A stretch of DNA of 64,000 nucleotides from Pseudomonadota bacterium (GCA_023404675.1 JAEYAW010000003.1:62001-126000), one strand, 5' to 3'. Positions 25,103 to 33,371 are shown, numbered from the stretch's first letter. Program-made: numbers and translations. Notes: a model not told the origin generated them from the sequence alone.

Positions 25103-27154
25103 ATGGTGCCGGGCTTCTCCGTCCGGTTGCGGCAACGCGTGATCCATCTGGCGCGGGCGATTCCGATCCGCTGGCGCATCCTGTCCATCGCGGCGGTCAA
25201 TTCGGCGGTGGCGCTCGTTCTCGCCATGCTGATCTGGAGCGGCTCCAAGACCCTGTCGGCGGCGTGGGACGACGTGAGGCAGGTGCGCGAATCCGATCGC
25301 GTGCTGGCGCTGCTGGAAAGCGAGACCGGCCGGCTGCAGAACCTGATCCACCGCTATATCAATCAGCCGAGCCCGGAGCTTTTCGCCGAGATCCTGCTGT
25401 TGCGGGAAGCGGTGCTCGGCACCCTGACGAAGCGCGCCGCCACCGACCCGATGCTGTCGGGCTCGGTGGAAGAGCTGGAGCGCGTGACCGACCGCTTTCT
25501 CAACGGATTCGGCGAACTGCGAACCGTTCAGGCCACCATCGCCAAGACCTATGACGAGCAGGTCCTGTCGCCAGCCAGGGACATGGCCCGCCTCTACGCG
25601 GTGATCGAGAAGACGGCCTCCCCGGATCGCCCGATCTGGGCGCCGCTCGTGACATCGCGCGAGGCCTTCACGGCCATGCTGGTCGCCGCGAACGCCTACT
25701 ACCTGTCGCTGGCCACCTCGTCCGCCGAGGAGGCGCGCAACAGCACGGACATCATCGCACGGAGCGTTCCGGCGATGACCGGGCTGGCCGATGACGACGC
25801 GCAGCGCGCGGCGCTGGGCCAGCTCGGGGAGCGGACGGGCGTATTGCGGCGGGGGCTCGATCTCCTCGCCGAGCAATTCGCCTCGCGGACGGCGGTCCTG
25901 CGCGATTCCGTCGATGCGAGCCAGGCGCAGGCGCTCGCGGCCATCGACGAACTGTCGTCGCGCATGCGACAGCGCGAGCAGGCAGCGCAGGCCACCTTCG
26001 ACAGGACGCTGAAGGCGATTTCCTCGCGCGTGCTGGGCACCGCGGCGGTCTTTATCGCGATCATCATCTCGGCGGGCATCATCACGGCGCTGTCGATCCG
26101 TATTCCGCTACGTCAGCTGATGACGGCGATGCGCGCCATCATGTCGGGCGACCTCGACCGCAAGGTGCGTGGACTGCGCGCATCCGACGAGATCGGCGCG
26201 ATGGCGCGGGCGGTCGAGACCTTCCGCGAGAGCGCCATCGCCAAGCGGGCGGCCGAGGAGGAATTGCGCGCGGCCAAGGAGCGCGCCGAGAAGGCGCTCG
26301 CCGAACTGAGCGCCGCGCAGCAGAATCTGATCGACGCCGAGCGGCTCGCGGCGCTGGGCGGTCTCGTCGCCGGCGTCGCGCACGAGGTCAACAATCCGAT
26401 CGGCATCAGCCTGACGGTGGCGTCCAGCCTCGACCGCCGCGCCGGTCTGTTCGAGACGGATCTGAAATCCGGCCGCCCGGTGCGCAAGTCGCAGCTCGAC
26501 GAGTTCATCGCGACCTGCCGGGATGCGTCCCGGCAACTGGTCGGCAACCTGCAGCGGGCGGCCGAACTGATCCAGTCGTTCAAGCAGGTCGCGGTGGACC
26601 GCTCGCATGCTGAGGTCCGGCAGTTCGAGCTGGCGGAGGCGACCGAGCAGATCATCGCCAGCGTGAAGCCGGTTTTGAAAAAGGCCCCTATCGCGGTCGA
26701 TGTCGATGTGCCCGCCGGCCTTGTCGTCACCAGCTATCCCGGGTCCTACGGTCAGATTCTGACCAACCTGTTTCTGAATGCCGCCAATCACGCCTTCCCC
26801 GATGGCCGCGCCGGACGGATCGGGATCATGGCGCGGCCGCGCGGGGCGGACGATCTTGAAATCACGTTCAGTGACGACGGCGTCGGTATGGCGCCGGAGG
26901 TGCAGCGGCAGGCCTTCGACCCGTTTTTTACCACTCGGCGGAATGATGGCGGCACGGGTCTTGGCCTCCACATCGTTTACAATCTTGTCACGCAGCAGCT
27001 CGGCGGCCGGATGATGCTGGAGTCGCGGCCGGGACACGGAGCCACTTTTCGGATTATCATGCCCCGGACCGTGACGCCGCGCGGGTCGTCCGGGACGATT
27101 TCGACCAGCCGTGAGACTGTGCAATGGCCGACCAGGACGATGTCCTCCAACTGA
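25103..27154 (+). CDS. membrane sensor histidine kinase with HAMP domain
   Basis: 683 residues from ATG 25103. TM1 (about 26-47) and TM2 (about 311-333) bracket a ~260-residue periplasmic domain that is nearly all helical (SESDRVLALLESETGRLQN-like), a typical chemoreceptor-like helix bundle. A HAMP domain follows, then a coiled coil, HisKA with His427 in AGVAHEVNNPIGI, and HATPase_c with an N-box (NLFLNAANHAF), G1 DDGVGM and G2 TGLGLHIV. It should sense an external signal and autophosphorylate. Its last 31 bases overlap the next gene, so the two are made together. Confidence 0.9.
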   Translation: MVPGFSVRLRQRVIHLARAIPIRWRILSIAAVNSAVALVLAMLIWSGSKTLSAAWDDVRQVRESDRVLALLESETGRLQNLIHRYINQPSPELFAEILLLREAVLGTLTKRAATDPMLSGSVEELERVTDRFLNGFGELRTVQATIAKTYDEQVLSPARDMARLYAVIEKTASPDRPIWAPLVTSREAFTAMLVAANAYYLSLATSSAEEARNSTDIIARSVPAMTGLADDDAQRAALGQLGERTGVLRRGLDLLAEQFASRTAVLRDSVDASQAQALAAIDELSSRMRQREQAAQATFDRTLKAISSRVLGTAAVFIAIIISAGIITALSIRIPLRQLMTAMRAIMSGDLDRKVRGLRASDEIGAMARAVETFRESAIAKRAAEEELRAAKERAEKALAELSAAQQNLIDAERLAALGGLVAGVAHEVNNPIGISLTVASSLDRRAGLFETDLKSGRPVRKSQLDEFIATCRDASRQLVGNLQRAAELIQSFKQVAVDRSHAEVRQFELAEATEQIIASVKPVLKKAPIAVDVDVPAGLVVTSYPGSYGQILTNLFLNAANHAFPDGRAGRIGIMARPRGADDLEITFSDDGVGMAPEVQRQAFDPFFTTRRNDGGTGLGLHIVYNLVTQQLGGRMMLESRPGHGATFRIIMPRTVTPRGSSGTISTSRETVQWPTRTMSSN

Positions 27155-28866
27155 TCGACGACAGCGGCCTGCCCGCTGAAGTGACCAATGCGCGCCGGTG
27201 GAAGGTGGCGATCATCGACGACGATCAGGCCGTGCATGAGGGGACGCGGTTCGCCCTTAGCGATTATGCACTGAACGGGCAGGGACTGGAGATTCTGTCG
27301 GCCTATTCGGCGGCGGAGGGCCGGGACCTGATGCGTCAGCATCCGGACGTGGCGGCCGTTCTGCTCGACGTGATCATGGAGACGGACAATGCCGGTCTCG
27401 AACTCGTCGAATATATCCGCAACGAACTTCACAACGAAACGGTGCGGATCATCCTGCGCACCGGACAGCCGGGCCAGGCTCCCGAGCGGCGGGTCATCGT
27501 CGATTACGACATCAACGATTACAAGGCCAAGACCGAACTGACGGCCGACAAGCTGTTCACCTCGCTCACCGCCTCCCTGCGCAGCTTCCAGCAGCTCGAA
27601 CGGATGGTGCAGACCCGCCGCGGGCTGGAGATCATCATCGACGCGGCCTCGACGCTTTATGATTTCCGCTCCATGCAGCGGCTGGCGGAGGGCGTGCTGA
27701 CGCAGATCGCCTCCGTCCTCAATGTCGATTGCGAGGGCATTCTGGTGCTGCGCGACGGCGGGCAGACAGGGGACGACTTCGCCGTGCTGGCCGGTTCGGG
27801 TTGCTACAGCCGGTTCATCGGCTGCGCCGCCGCCCGCGACCTCAGCACCGATCTGCGCCAGATGGTGGAGGCCGCATTCCGCCGGCGGGCGCATGAGTTT
27901 CACGACCAGCGCTCGGTGCTCTACATCCGCACCGGCAGCGGCCGCGAGGTCGTCGTGCTGCTGGAGGCGGAGCGCGAACTGTCCGACACCGACCGGGCGC
28001 TGGTGGAGATCTTCGGGAGCCGGCTTTCCATCGCCTTCGACAACGTCATTCTCTACCAGCAGCTTCAGGACGCCAACGCGCAGCTTGAGGAGCGCGTGGC
28101 CCAGCGCACCCGCGCGCTGATGTCGGCCAACCGCCGTCTTTCCGCGCAGTGGATGCGGTTGCAGCGCGCCAACGCCTTCAAGAACGAGATTCTCGGCACC
28201 GTCGCCCACGACCTGAAGAATCCGCTCAGCGTCATTCTGGGGCGGACGGAGATGCTCACCGAACTGGTCTCGACCGGCGTGGCGACGGAGCACAGCATTG
28301 CCCAGGTCGCCCATATCCGGGAGGCCGCCAAGCGCCTCACCGCCATGGTCGACCATCTGATTTCCGATGCCATGGCTGACGCATTCGACATCAGCATCCG
28401 CCGCGAGCCGGTGGATATGGTGGCTCTGGTGGTGGAGGTGGCCGAGGCCAACCGTCCGCTGGCGGATAACAAGCAGCAGTCCATCGAACTGTCGGTACCG
28501 CAGGAGCAACTGGTGTCGTGCGACGGCGATCGGATGCGCGAAGCCATCGACAATCTCCTCAGCAACGCCATAAAGTACAGTCCGGTCGGTGGCCGGATCG
28601 GGATCGTCGTGTCCGGCGCCGATCAGGGCGAGACGGTCATCGTCCGGATCACGGACGAAGGCGCCGGCCTGTCCCCGGAAGATCTTGGCCGCTTGTTCGG
28701 GCGCTTCCAGCGGCTGTCGGCGAAGCCGACCGGCGGCGAGAGTTCAACGGGCCTCGGCCTGTCCATCGTCAAGCGGATCGTCGACATGCACGGGGGACAG
28801 GTGATGGCGGAAAGCCCGGGACCGGGTCAGGGCGCGACATTCACGATTGTGTTGCCGGAGACATGA
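27124..28866 (+). CDS. response regulator-DUF3369-histidine kinase hybrid
   Basis: 580 residues. The N-terminal receiver (about 25-150) has the acidic DDD at 32-34, the phospho-acceptor Asp82 in LLDVIME and the later Lys. It is followed by a DUF3369 domain (about 165-320; VDCEGILVLRDGG ... SGREVVVLLEAEREL), a coiled-coil linker, HisKA with His362 in GTVAHDLKNPLSV, and HATPase_c (NLLSNAIKYSP, DEGAGL, TGLGLSIV). The receiver at the front suggests phosphate input from the upstream kinase and onward signalling by the kinase core. It overlaps the upstream kinase by 31 bases and the downstream OmpR regulator by four. Confidence 0.9.
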   Translation: MADQDDVLQLIDDSGLPAEVTNARRWKVAIIDDDQAVHEGTRFALSDYALNGQGLEILSAYSAAEGRDLMRQHPDVAAVLLDVIMETDNAGLELVEYIRNELHNETVRIILRTGQPGQAPERRVIVDYDINDYKAKTELTADKLFTSLTASLRSFQQLERMVQTRRGLEIIIDAASTLYDFRSMQRLAEGVLTQIASVLNVDCEGILVLRDGGQTGDDFAVLAGSGCYSRFIGCAAARDLSTDLRQMVEAAFRRRAHEFHDQRSVLYIRTGSGREVVVLLEAERELSDTDRALVEIFGSRLSIAFDNVILYQQLQDANAQLEERVAQRTRALMSANRRLSAQWMRLQRANAFKNEILGTVAHDLKNPLSVILGRTEMLTELVSTGVATEHSIAQVAHIREAAKRLTAMVDHLISDAMADAFDISIRREPVDMVALVVEVAEANRPLADNKQQSIELSVPQEQLVSCDGDRMREAIDNLLSNAIKYSPVGGRIGIVVSGADQGETVIVRITDEGAGLSPEDLGRLFGRFQRLSAKPTGGESSTGLGLSIVKRIVDMHGGQVMAESPGPGQGATFTIVLPET

Positions 28867-29603
28867 GCCAGAATTCACATATCGTTATTGTCGATGACGA
28901 GGCGCCGGCGCGGGAGATGGTCGGCGACTATCTGCGCATGCATGGCTTCAACGTCACGCTGTGCGATGGCGGAAAAAGCCTGCGTTGCGTGTTTGAGGAA
29001 GCCGCGCCCGATCTGGTGGTGCTGGACCTCAACATGCCGGAGGAAGATGGTCTTTCGATCATCCGCGATCTGAAGAGCCGCACCAACGTGCCGGTCATCA
29101 TGCTGACCGCGACGGCGAGCCCGATCGACAGGGTTGTCGGGCTTGAACTTGGGGCCGACGATTATATCGCCAAGCCCTGCGAATTGCGTGAGCTGATGGC
29201 CCGCATCCGTTCGGTGCTGCGCCGCACCGCGACATCGGCGGCCGTTGTCGCCTCGAAGGCCGCAGCGGCGAAGGCCCCGCCCGAGCAACTTGTCCGGTTC
29301 GGGACCAAGTGGCTGGATCTGGAGGCGCAGAGCCTGCGCGACGACGACGGCAACGAGCATCCGCTCACCGCCTCCGAATTCGGGCTTCTGAAGGTTTTCG
29401 CCGCCAATCCCAAGCGTGTCTTGTCCCGCGAGCGCCTGCTTGAACTGGCCAACGCGCGGGACGCCGAGGCCTTCGACCGCGCCGTCGACCTGCGGATCAT
29501 GCGAATCCGACGCAAGATCGAGCCGGATCCAGGCAAGCCGATGGTGATCCGCACCGTTCGCGGCGGCGGGTACCTGTTCTCCCCGGCGGATGCCAAGCTC
29601 TAG
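28863..29603 (+). CDS. OmpR/PhoB-family response regulator
   Basis: 246 residues from an ATG overlapping the hybrid kinase stop (ATGA). Receiver: Asp11-Asp12, phospho-acceptor Asp55 in LVVLDLNMPEEDG, Thr in MLTATAS, and Lys in DYIAKPCELREL. The C-terminal winged-helix domain (about 155-240) ends in RTVRGGGYLF, as in PhoB and OmpR. The linker is Ala/Lys-rich. It is the probable DNA-binding output of the preceding two kinases. Its target may be the ECF sigma gene 260 bases downstream, but this is inference. Confidence 0.92.
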   Translation: MSQNSHIVIVDDEAPAREMVGDYLRMHGFNVTLCDGGKSLRCVFEEAAPDLVVLDLNMPEEDGLSIIRDLKSRTNVPVIMLTATASPIDRVVGLELGADDYIAKPCELRELMARIRSVLRRTATSAAVVASKAAAAKAPPEQLVRFGTKWLDLEAQSLRDDDGNEHPLTASEFGLLKVFAANPKRVLSRERLLELANARDAEAFDRAVDLRIMRIRRKIEPDPGKPMVIRTVRGGGYLFSPADAKL

Positions 29604-29721
29604 CCGGTGCCCTTCCGACCCGCAAAACGGCCTCGGGCCGCCTTCGCGGCAGCGGATTTCATCCGAGACATCGTGGCTGGCAGCGAGGTCGTTCGGATTT
29701 TATTCAAATTTCCGTCCCGAT

Positions 29722-29750
29722 TGTTTCGTCGTGGCGACGCTGACGAAACA
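29722..29750. promoter_or_regulatory. 9-bp inverted repeat upstream of the sigma-factor gene
   Basis: TGTTTCGTC, an 11-base loop and GACGAAACA form a perfect 9-bp inverted repeat in the 263-base space between the response regulator and the sigma factor. It could be an operator or a 3' end hairpin; a short T-run follows it. Confidence 0.4.
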
Positions 29751-29866
29751 TTTCCCGGTTCCACGAAACCATTTTCCGCCTTTGGCGCAGATGTTCTGAA
29801 ACCGCTGCTGGATATCAATCTCCCCCATCGAAGCGCGGCCAACGCGCCTCAGGGGAGATTTCAGTC

Positions 29867-30478
29867 ATGCAGAGCGCCATTGCCATCACCCGTCCGACAC
29901 GCCAGATCGCGGCGCTTGCCGCTGCGGCGTCGGACGAGGCCCTGCTCGAAGGCATCGCTGCCGGCGAAAAGGCCGCGATGCATACGTTCTATGCCCGCCA
30001 CAACGTGCGGGTCTATCGTTTCATCATGCGCATGGTGCGCAATCAGGCCACGGCCGAGGATCTGGTGAGCCAGGTGTTCCTCGACGTGTGGCGCACCTGC
30101 GGACAGTTTCAGGGGCGCTCGCAGGTGTCGACGTGGCTCCTGTCTATCGCCCGGTTCAAGGCCCTGACGGCGTTGCGTCAGCGCCAGTACGAAGACATTG
30201 ACCAGGACGATGTCCGCCAGATCGCGGACGAGGGCGAGACCCCGGAAGGCGCGCTCGAACGCAACCGCACCTCCGCCATTCTCCGTTCCTGCATCAACCA
30301 GCTGTCGCCGGCTCACCGCGAGATCATCGATCTCGTCTACTATCACGAGAAATCGGTGGAGGAGGCCGGACAGATCATCGGCATTCCGCAGGCCACCGTG
30401 AAGACGCGCATGTTTTACGCGCGCAAGCAATTGCTCGATCTTCTGAAGGTGGCGGGCGTCGGGAGCCTTGCCGCCTGA
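29867..30478 (+). CDS. ECF RNA polymerase sigma factor
   Basis: 203 residues. CAGGGGAG is well placed upstream of the ATG. The sigma-70 region 2 is at about residues 40-105 (YARHNVRVYRFIMRMVRNQATAEDLVSQVFLDVW) and region 4 at about 140-195 (LSPAHREIIDLVYYHEKSVEEAGQIIGIPQATVKTRM). This is a two-domain ECF factor of the type common in Rhizobiales. ECF factors usually lie beside an anti-sigma gene; none is found on either side here. Thus control may be by the adjacent phosphorelay or by a distant anti-sigma (inference). Confidence 0.93.
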   Translation: MQSAIAITRPTRQIAALAAAASDEALLEGIAAGEKAAMHTFYARHNVRVYRFIMRMVRNQATAEDLVSQVFLDVWRTCGQFQGRSQVSTWLLSIARFKALTALRQRQYEDIDQDDVRQIADEGETPEGALERNRTSAILRSCINQLSPAHREIIDLVYYHEKSVEEAGQIIGIPQATVKTRMFYARKQLLDLLKVAGVGSLAA

Positions 30479-30496
30479 GATCTTGCCGCCTGAGAT
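30467..30496. repeat. 15-bp tandem duplication at the end of the sigma-factor gene
   Basis: CTTGCCGCCTGAGAT occurs twice in exact tandem. The first copy includes the stop codon, so the second lies just after it. It probably arose by slippage. Confidence 0.9.
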
Positions 30497-30612
30497 AGAG
30501 GTCGCGGTTCCCGCGCGCATCAACATGAGCGACATGTTGCTGAAAAAATCGGCTGGTAGATGAGTTCTGCCGCGGCTCTGGAGATCACGCGCGAATATTG
30601 GCGGCGTGACAT

Positions 30613-30638
30613 GGAACCAGATGATGCGGTTGTTCGTT
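30613..30638 (+). promoter_or_regulatory. EcfG-type general stress response promoter motif
   Basis: GGAAC, a 17-base spacer and CGTT. This is the pattern used by the alphaproteobacterial general-stress sigma factor EcfG. It points to the hairpin leader and the MXKDX protein gene 300 bases downstream. Confidence 0.5.
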
Positions 30639-30710
30639 GGAATGAATGCGCGTGACGGATGTCGCTGGGACTCCTCCGCAAAGCCAATCATTCACCTATT
30701 TCATTCAAAC

Positions 30711-30716
30711 TATAAT
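30711..30716 (+). promoter_or_regulatory. TATAAT box upstream of the hairpin leader
   Basis: A perfect -10 hexamer, with no good -35 box at 16-18 bases. A transcript from here would begin just before the 30728-30759 stem-loop. Confidence 0.3.
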
Positions 30717-30727
30717 CTTCACCTCCA

Positions 30728-30759
30728 GACCCTGACCGGGATGCCCCCCGGTCAGGGTC
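30728..30759 (+). terminator. 13-bp stem-loop (terminator or leader hairpin)
   Basis: GACCCTGACCGGG, a six-base loop and CCCGGTCAGGGTC, followed by a T-richer stretch (ATTTCATTT). It can end a short transcript from the upstream promoter or form a 5' hairpin in the MXKDX mRNA. Confidence 0.5.
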
Positions 30760-30912
30760 ATTTCATTTGGAAATGTCGTTTCGGCGAGACGAATTCACGC
30801 AGCTGTGAGGGGAATTATCGCGCCGTGCGTAACAAGCGTCGTTCGCGCGCGAAAGGCCAATCGGGTGGCAGGTCGCCGCCCGATTTCAAAAAACATCTTC
30901 GGGAGAAGATCG

Positions 30913-31170
30913 ATGAAGAACTCCATCCGTGTGCTGTCCGCCGCCGCGCTGGCGCTTGCTATTTCCGTTGCCGCAGCTCCAGCCGCGTTCGCGCAGGACA
31001 GCATGAGCAAGGACGGGATGTCCAAGGGCTCCATGTCGAAGGACACAATGTCGAAGGATTCCATGTCAAAAGGCGCGATGTCTCACGACGCCATGAAGAA
31101 GGATGGAATGTCGAAGGGGCACGACACCATGTCGAAGGACGGCATGAGCAAGGACAAGATGTCGAAGTAA
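30913..31170 (+). CDS. secreted pentapeptide MXKDX repeat protein
   Basis: 85 residues from an ATG with GGGAG upstream. A signal peptide (residues 1-28, ending AAPAAFA-Q) precedes about eleven near-exact five-residue repeats of the form MSKDx or MSKGx, with small variations (MSHDA, MKKDG). It belongs to the MXKDX repeat family, short exported proteins of unknown function. The regular Met, Lys and acidic residues suggest metal (for instance copper) or surface binding, though nothing shows this directly. It lies downstream of an ECF sigma gene and an EcfG-type motif, so stress control is likely. Confidence 0.88.
   Translation: MKNSIRVLSAAALALAISVAAAPAAFAQDSMSKDGMSKGSMSKDTMSKDSMSKGAMSHDAMKKDGMSKGHDTMSKDGMSKDKMSK
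31003..31170. repeat. 15-bp minisatellite-like coding repeats
   Basis: Imperfect 15-base units (ATGTCNAAGGACNNN type) make the MXKDX pentapeptides. The units differ mostly at the third codon position and the last codon, so the array is old enough to have drifted but still in phase. Confidence 0.85.
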
Positions 31171-31288
31171 CGGGTTGCATGCGGAAGGCATCGCAGGTCG
31201 TGTGCGCGCGGCCCGCGATGCCTCCCCATATGTGGGGCGGGATGCCGGATGGCTGTTTGATGCTGTTCCGGCGGCCATCCTGTGTCGT

Positions 31289-32509
31289 TCAGCGGTCATC
31301 CCGATCGACGCCTGCGCTGCGAACCAGAATCTGCGCTTCGGTCAGCGCGGCCTGAAGCCGGTTGATTTGAGCCTGCCGATCCCATGCGAGCGCCTGCGTC
31401 TCGTCGAGCGCGGCCTGTAAGGAGCCCAATCGCGCCCGCTCGGATTCCGCGGAATGGAGGCTCTGCTCCAGCTGTCCTTCGAGTTGCCGGATCTCATGAT
31501 AGCGCGCGACGGCAAGCCGCTGGGCCTGTTCGCGCGCGCGGCACTCGCTTGCAAAACGCTGGGCGAGCACGTCGATCATCATGCCGAATGCATTTGAAAA
31601 GAGCTCATCGGCGATGATCGTGGTGTCGTCCGGCGGAGGCGTCTGGGTGTCGATCAGATCCGGAATAGTCCATCGCTGCGCGAGGGCTTCGTTCGACGCC
31701 GCGAACCGATCGACGATCATGGACCGCGTGGCGTCGTGCATCACGAGGCGCTTGCTGCCCAGCGCGCTGCCGATCAGCTCGATCATGAAAGCTTCTTCCG
31801 CGTCGAGAGCTGCCCCGGTCCGGTTCTGATAGAAGAACCTGAGGTCCTCGATCAGGTTTGACGATTCATTGCGTCGGCTCTCAGCGATACCCAGTCTGCC
31901 GGAAGGGTCGAAAAGGCTCGTAAAGTCGCGGACAGCGCCATTGCGCGCGGCGACCTCGTAGGAACGGACGATCAGCCTGACGCCGTGCAGCCGCTCAAGC
32001 GCGGATGTCAGGATCGCATAATCGAGCGGATACTCGTCCAGATCCTGATGCAGTCTTTGCCAGGCGTAGTCCCTGAACGTGATCCAGAAGCCGCTTCGCA
32101 GGCGCTGGAGATAGTTGCTCAGGATGAAGCCCGTCTGTTTTCGCAGGTAGAGGACGACGGTGATGTCGGAGAACATCTCCCGCAATCGATTTACGAAAAG
32201 CTGGAAGCCTTCCGGATTGAGATAGAGCGCCTTTGTGAATTCCTCGCTGGAAATGATCGCGTTCATGTCGCTCGATGCGAGTTCCGCCAGCAGCGCCGCC
32301 ACGCTGTCATCGCCTTGAGCCAGCGGGCTGCCGTAGAGCTGGAGCGCGACGCGGTGATGTCCGCTCCCGTCGTCCAGCCTGCCCTCTTTCGGAAAGACGA
32401 ACCCAGCCTCCGCGAGTTGAGGCGCGGCCTGCGAAAGGGCGTACTGGATGGACGTTGTGCCGGTCTTGTGTGTCCCGATATGAAACAGGCACACTCTGCT
32501 GCGTTTCAC
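31289..32509 (-). CDS. sulfotransferase-like P-loop protein with C-terminal coiled coil
   Basis: 406 residues. The N-terminal HIGTHKTGTTSIQYAL (about 10-25) is the 5'-phosphosulfate-binding loop seen in PAPS-dependent sulfotransferases. A central SSEEFTKALY and FSDITVVLYLRKQTGFILSNYLQ (3'-phosphate-binding-like) fit the fold. Residues ~330-400 form a heptad-rich coiled coil (RQLEGQLEQSLHSAESERARL), unusual for a sulfotransferase and similar to the tails in polysaccharide-biosynthesis proteins. Substrate unknown; perhaps a surface glycan. The neighbours are unrelated. Confidence 0.7.
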   Translation of the reverse strand: MKRSRVCLFHIGTHKTGTTSIQYALSQAAPQLAEAGFVFPKEGRLDDGSGHHRVALQLYGSPLAQGDDSVAALLAELASSDMNAIISSEEFTKALYLNPEGFQLFVNRLREMFSDITVVLYLRKQTGFILSNYLQRLRSGFWITFRDYAWQRLHQDLDEYPLDYAILTSALERLHGVRLIVRSYEVAARNGAVRDFTSLFDPSGRLGIAESRRNESSNLIEDLRFFYQNRTGAALDAEEAFMIELIGSALGSKRLVMHDATRSMIVDRFAASNEALAQRWTIPDLIDTQTPPPDDTTIIADELFSNAFGMMIDVLAQRFASECRAREQAQRLAVARYHEIRQLEGQLEQSLHSAESERARLGSLQAALDETQALAWDRQAQINRLQAALTEAQILVRSAGVDRDDR

Positions 32510-32749
32510 CGCCGATCGCTCCGAGGGGTTGGTTATCGGGCCGACGAGCCCGAAACATTCGGGATCATTTATACGAAGCGCCGATCATCCGGGTGAAAAT
32601 TACTGTGATGTCCCCGACAGGACCTGTCGCAAGGATCATCGCGCGAGCTCCGGATCGTGCGCGATTTGCTATTCCGGCGATTCACCAATTCATGGTACGG
32701 AAGGCCCGAAGACAGCACAGAATCCACGACCAAGACGGGAGTTCTGCAG

Positions 32750-33343
32750 ATGATGTTTCGGTCGGCCTTCCTGCGGGTCGCATTTTCAATGGCGATCCTG
32801 TCGTTCGGTGCATCGCAGGTGATGGCTCAGCAGTCGGACGATGGCGATCAGCCGGGTCTCATCGCCGACGACGGGTATGAGCTTGCTCCCGAATTCAAGC
32901 GGCAGGTGGTATTCTACCGCACCAACGAGCCGCCGGGGACCATCATCGTGCAGACGGCGGAACGCAAACTCTATCTGGTGCAGGGCAATGGTCGTGCGCT
33001 GCGCTACGGCATCGGTGTGGGGCGGGAAGGCTTCCAGTGGCAGGGACTGCTGAGCATCTCGCGCAAGGCCGAGTGGCCGGACTGGGTGCCGCCGCCGGAA
33101 ATGATTCAGCGTCAGCCGTATCTGCCGCGCTTCATGGCTGGCGGCCCGGGCAATCCGCTCGGTGCGCGTGCGCTGTATCTCGGCGCGACCGTCTATCGCA
33201 TTCATGGAACCAACCGTCCCGACACCATCGGCACGGCGGTATCGTCGGGATGCTTCCGTCTGGTCAATGCGGACGTGATGGATCTCTATAGCCGCGTGCC
33301 GGTCGGCACCAAGGTCGTCGTTCGTCAGAAGCCTGAATTGTGA
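32750..33343 (+). CDS. L,D-transpeptidase (YkuD domain) exported protein
   Basis: 197 residues from ATG 32750 (GGGAG upstream); the frame is open for 31 more codons upstream without homology. A signal peptide (about 1-26, FSMAILSFGASQVMAQ) precedes the YkuD domain (about 60-195). The catalytic part is IHGTNRPDTIG ... SSGCFRLVNADVMDLY, with the nucleophilic Cys in SGCFR and the His in HGT. The enzyme cross-links meso-diaminopimelate residues in peptidoglycan (3-3 bonds) or anchors a lipoprotein. It is the single-domain form typical of rhizobia. A GC-rich palindrome follows the stop. Confidence 0.93.
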   Translation: MMFRSAFLRVAFSMAILSFGASQVMAQQSDDGDQPGLIADDGYELAPEFKRQVVFYRTNEPPGTIIVQTAERKLYLVQGNGRALRYGIGVGREGFQWQGLLSISRKAEWPDWVPPPEMIQRQPYLPRFMAGGPGNPLGARALYLGATVYRIHGTNRPDTIGTAVSSGCFRLVNADVMDLYSRVPVGTKVVVRQKPEL

Positions 33344-33349
33344 GTGCGG

Positions 33350-33371
33350 CCCGCCGGAGCGCTCCGGCGGG
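33350..33371. terminator. perfect 22-base GC palindrome after the transpeptidase gene
   Basis: CCCGCCGGAGC is immediately followed by its exact complement GCTCCGGCGGG, then AATTGCTGTTC. It may be a factor-assisted terminator or a folded 3' end. Confidence 0.5.

Larger units (their letters stand above)
30479..30912. other. 434-bp region with two candidate promoters and a hairpin leader
   Basis: No gene is confidently seen. It holds an EcfG-type promoter motif, a perfect TATAAT, a 13-bp stem-loop (30728-30759), and further short inverted repeats (CATTT-GG-AAATG near 30763 and TCGTTTC-GGC-GAGACGA near 30777), all upstream of the MXKDX gene. A small RNA of about 120 bases ending at the hairpin is an alternative reading. 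Confidence 0.6.

Noticed and set aside
30606..31355. 249-codon frame over the MXKDX gene
   Set aside because: Out of frame with the signal-peptide and repeat protein; the His/Val/Glu-rich repeat in it is a by-product of the 15-bp units.
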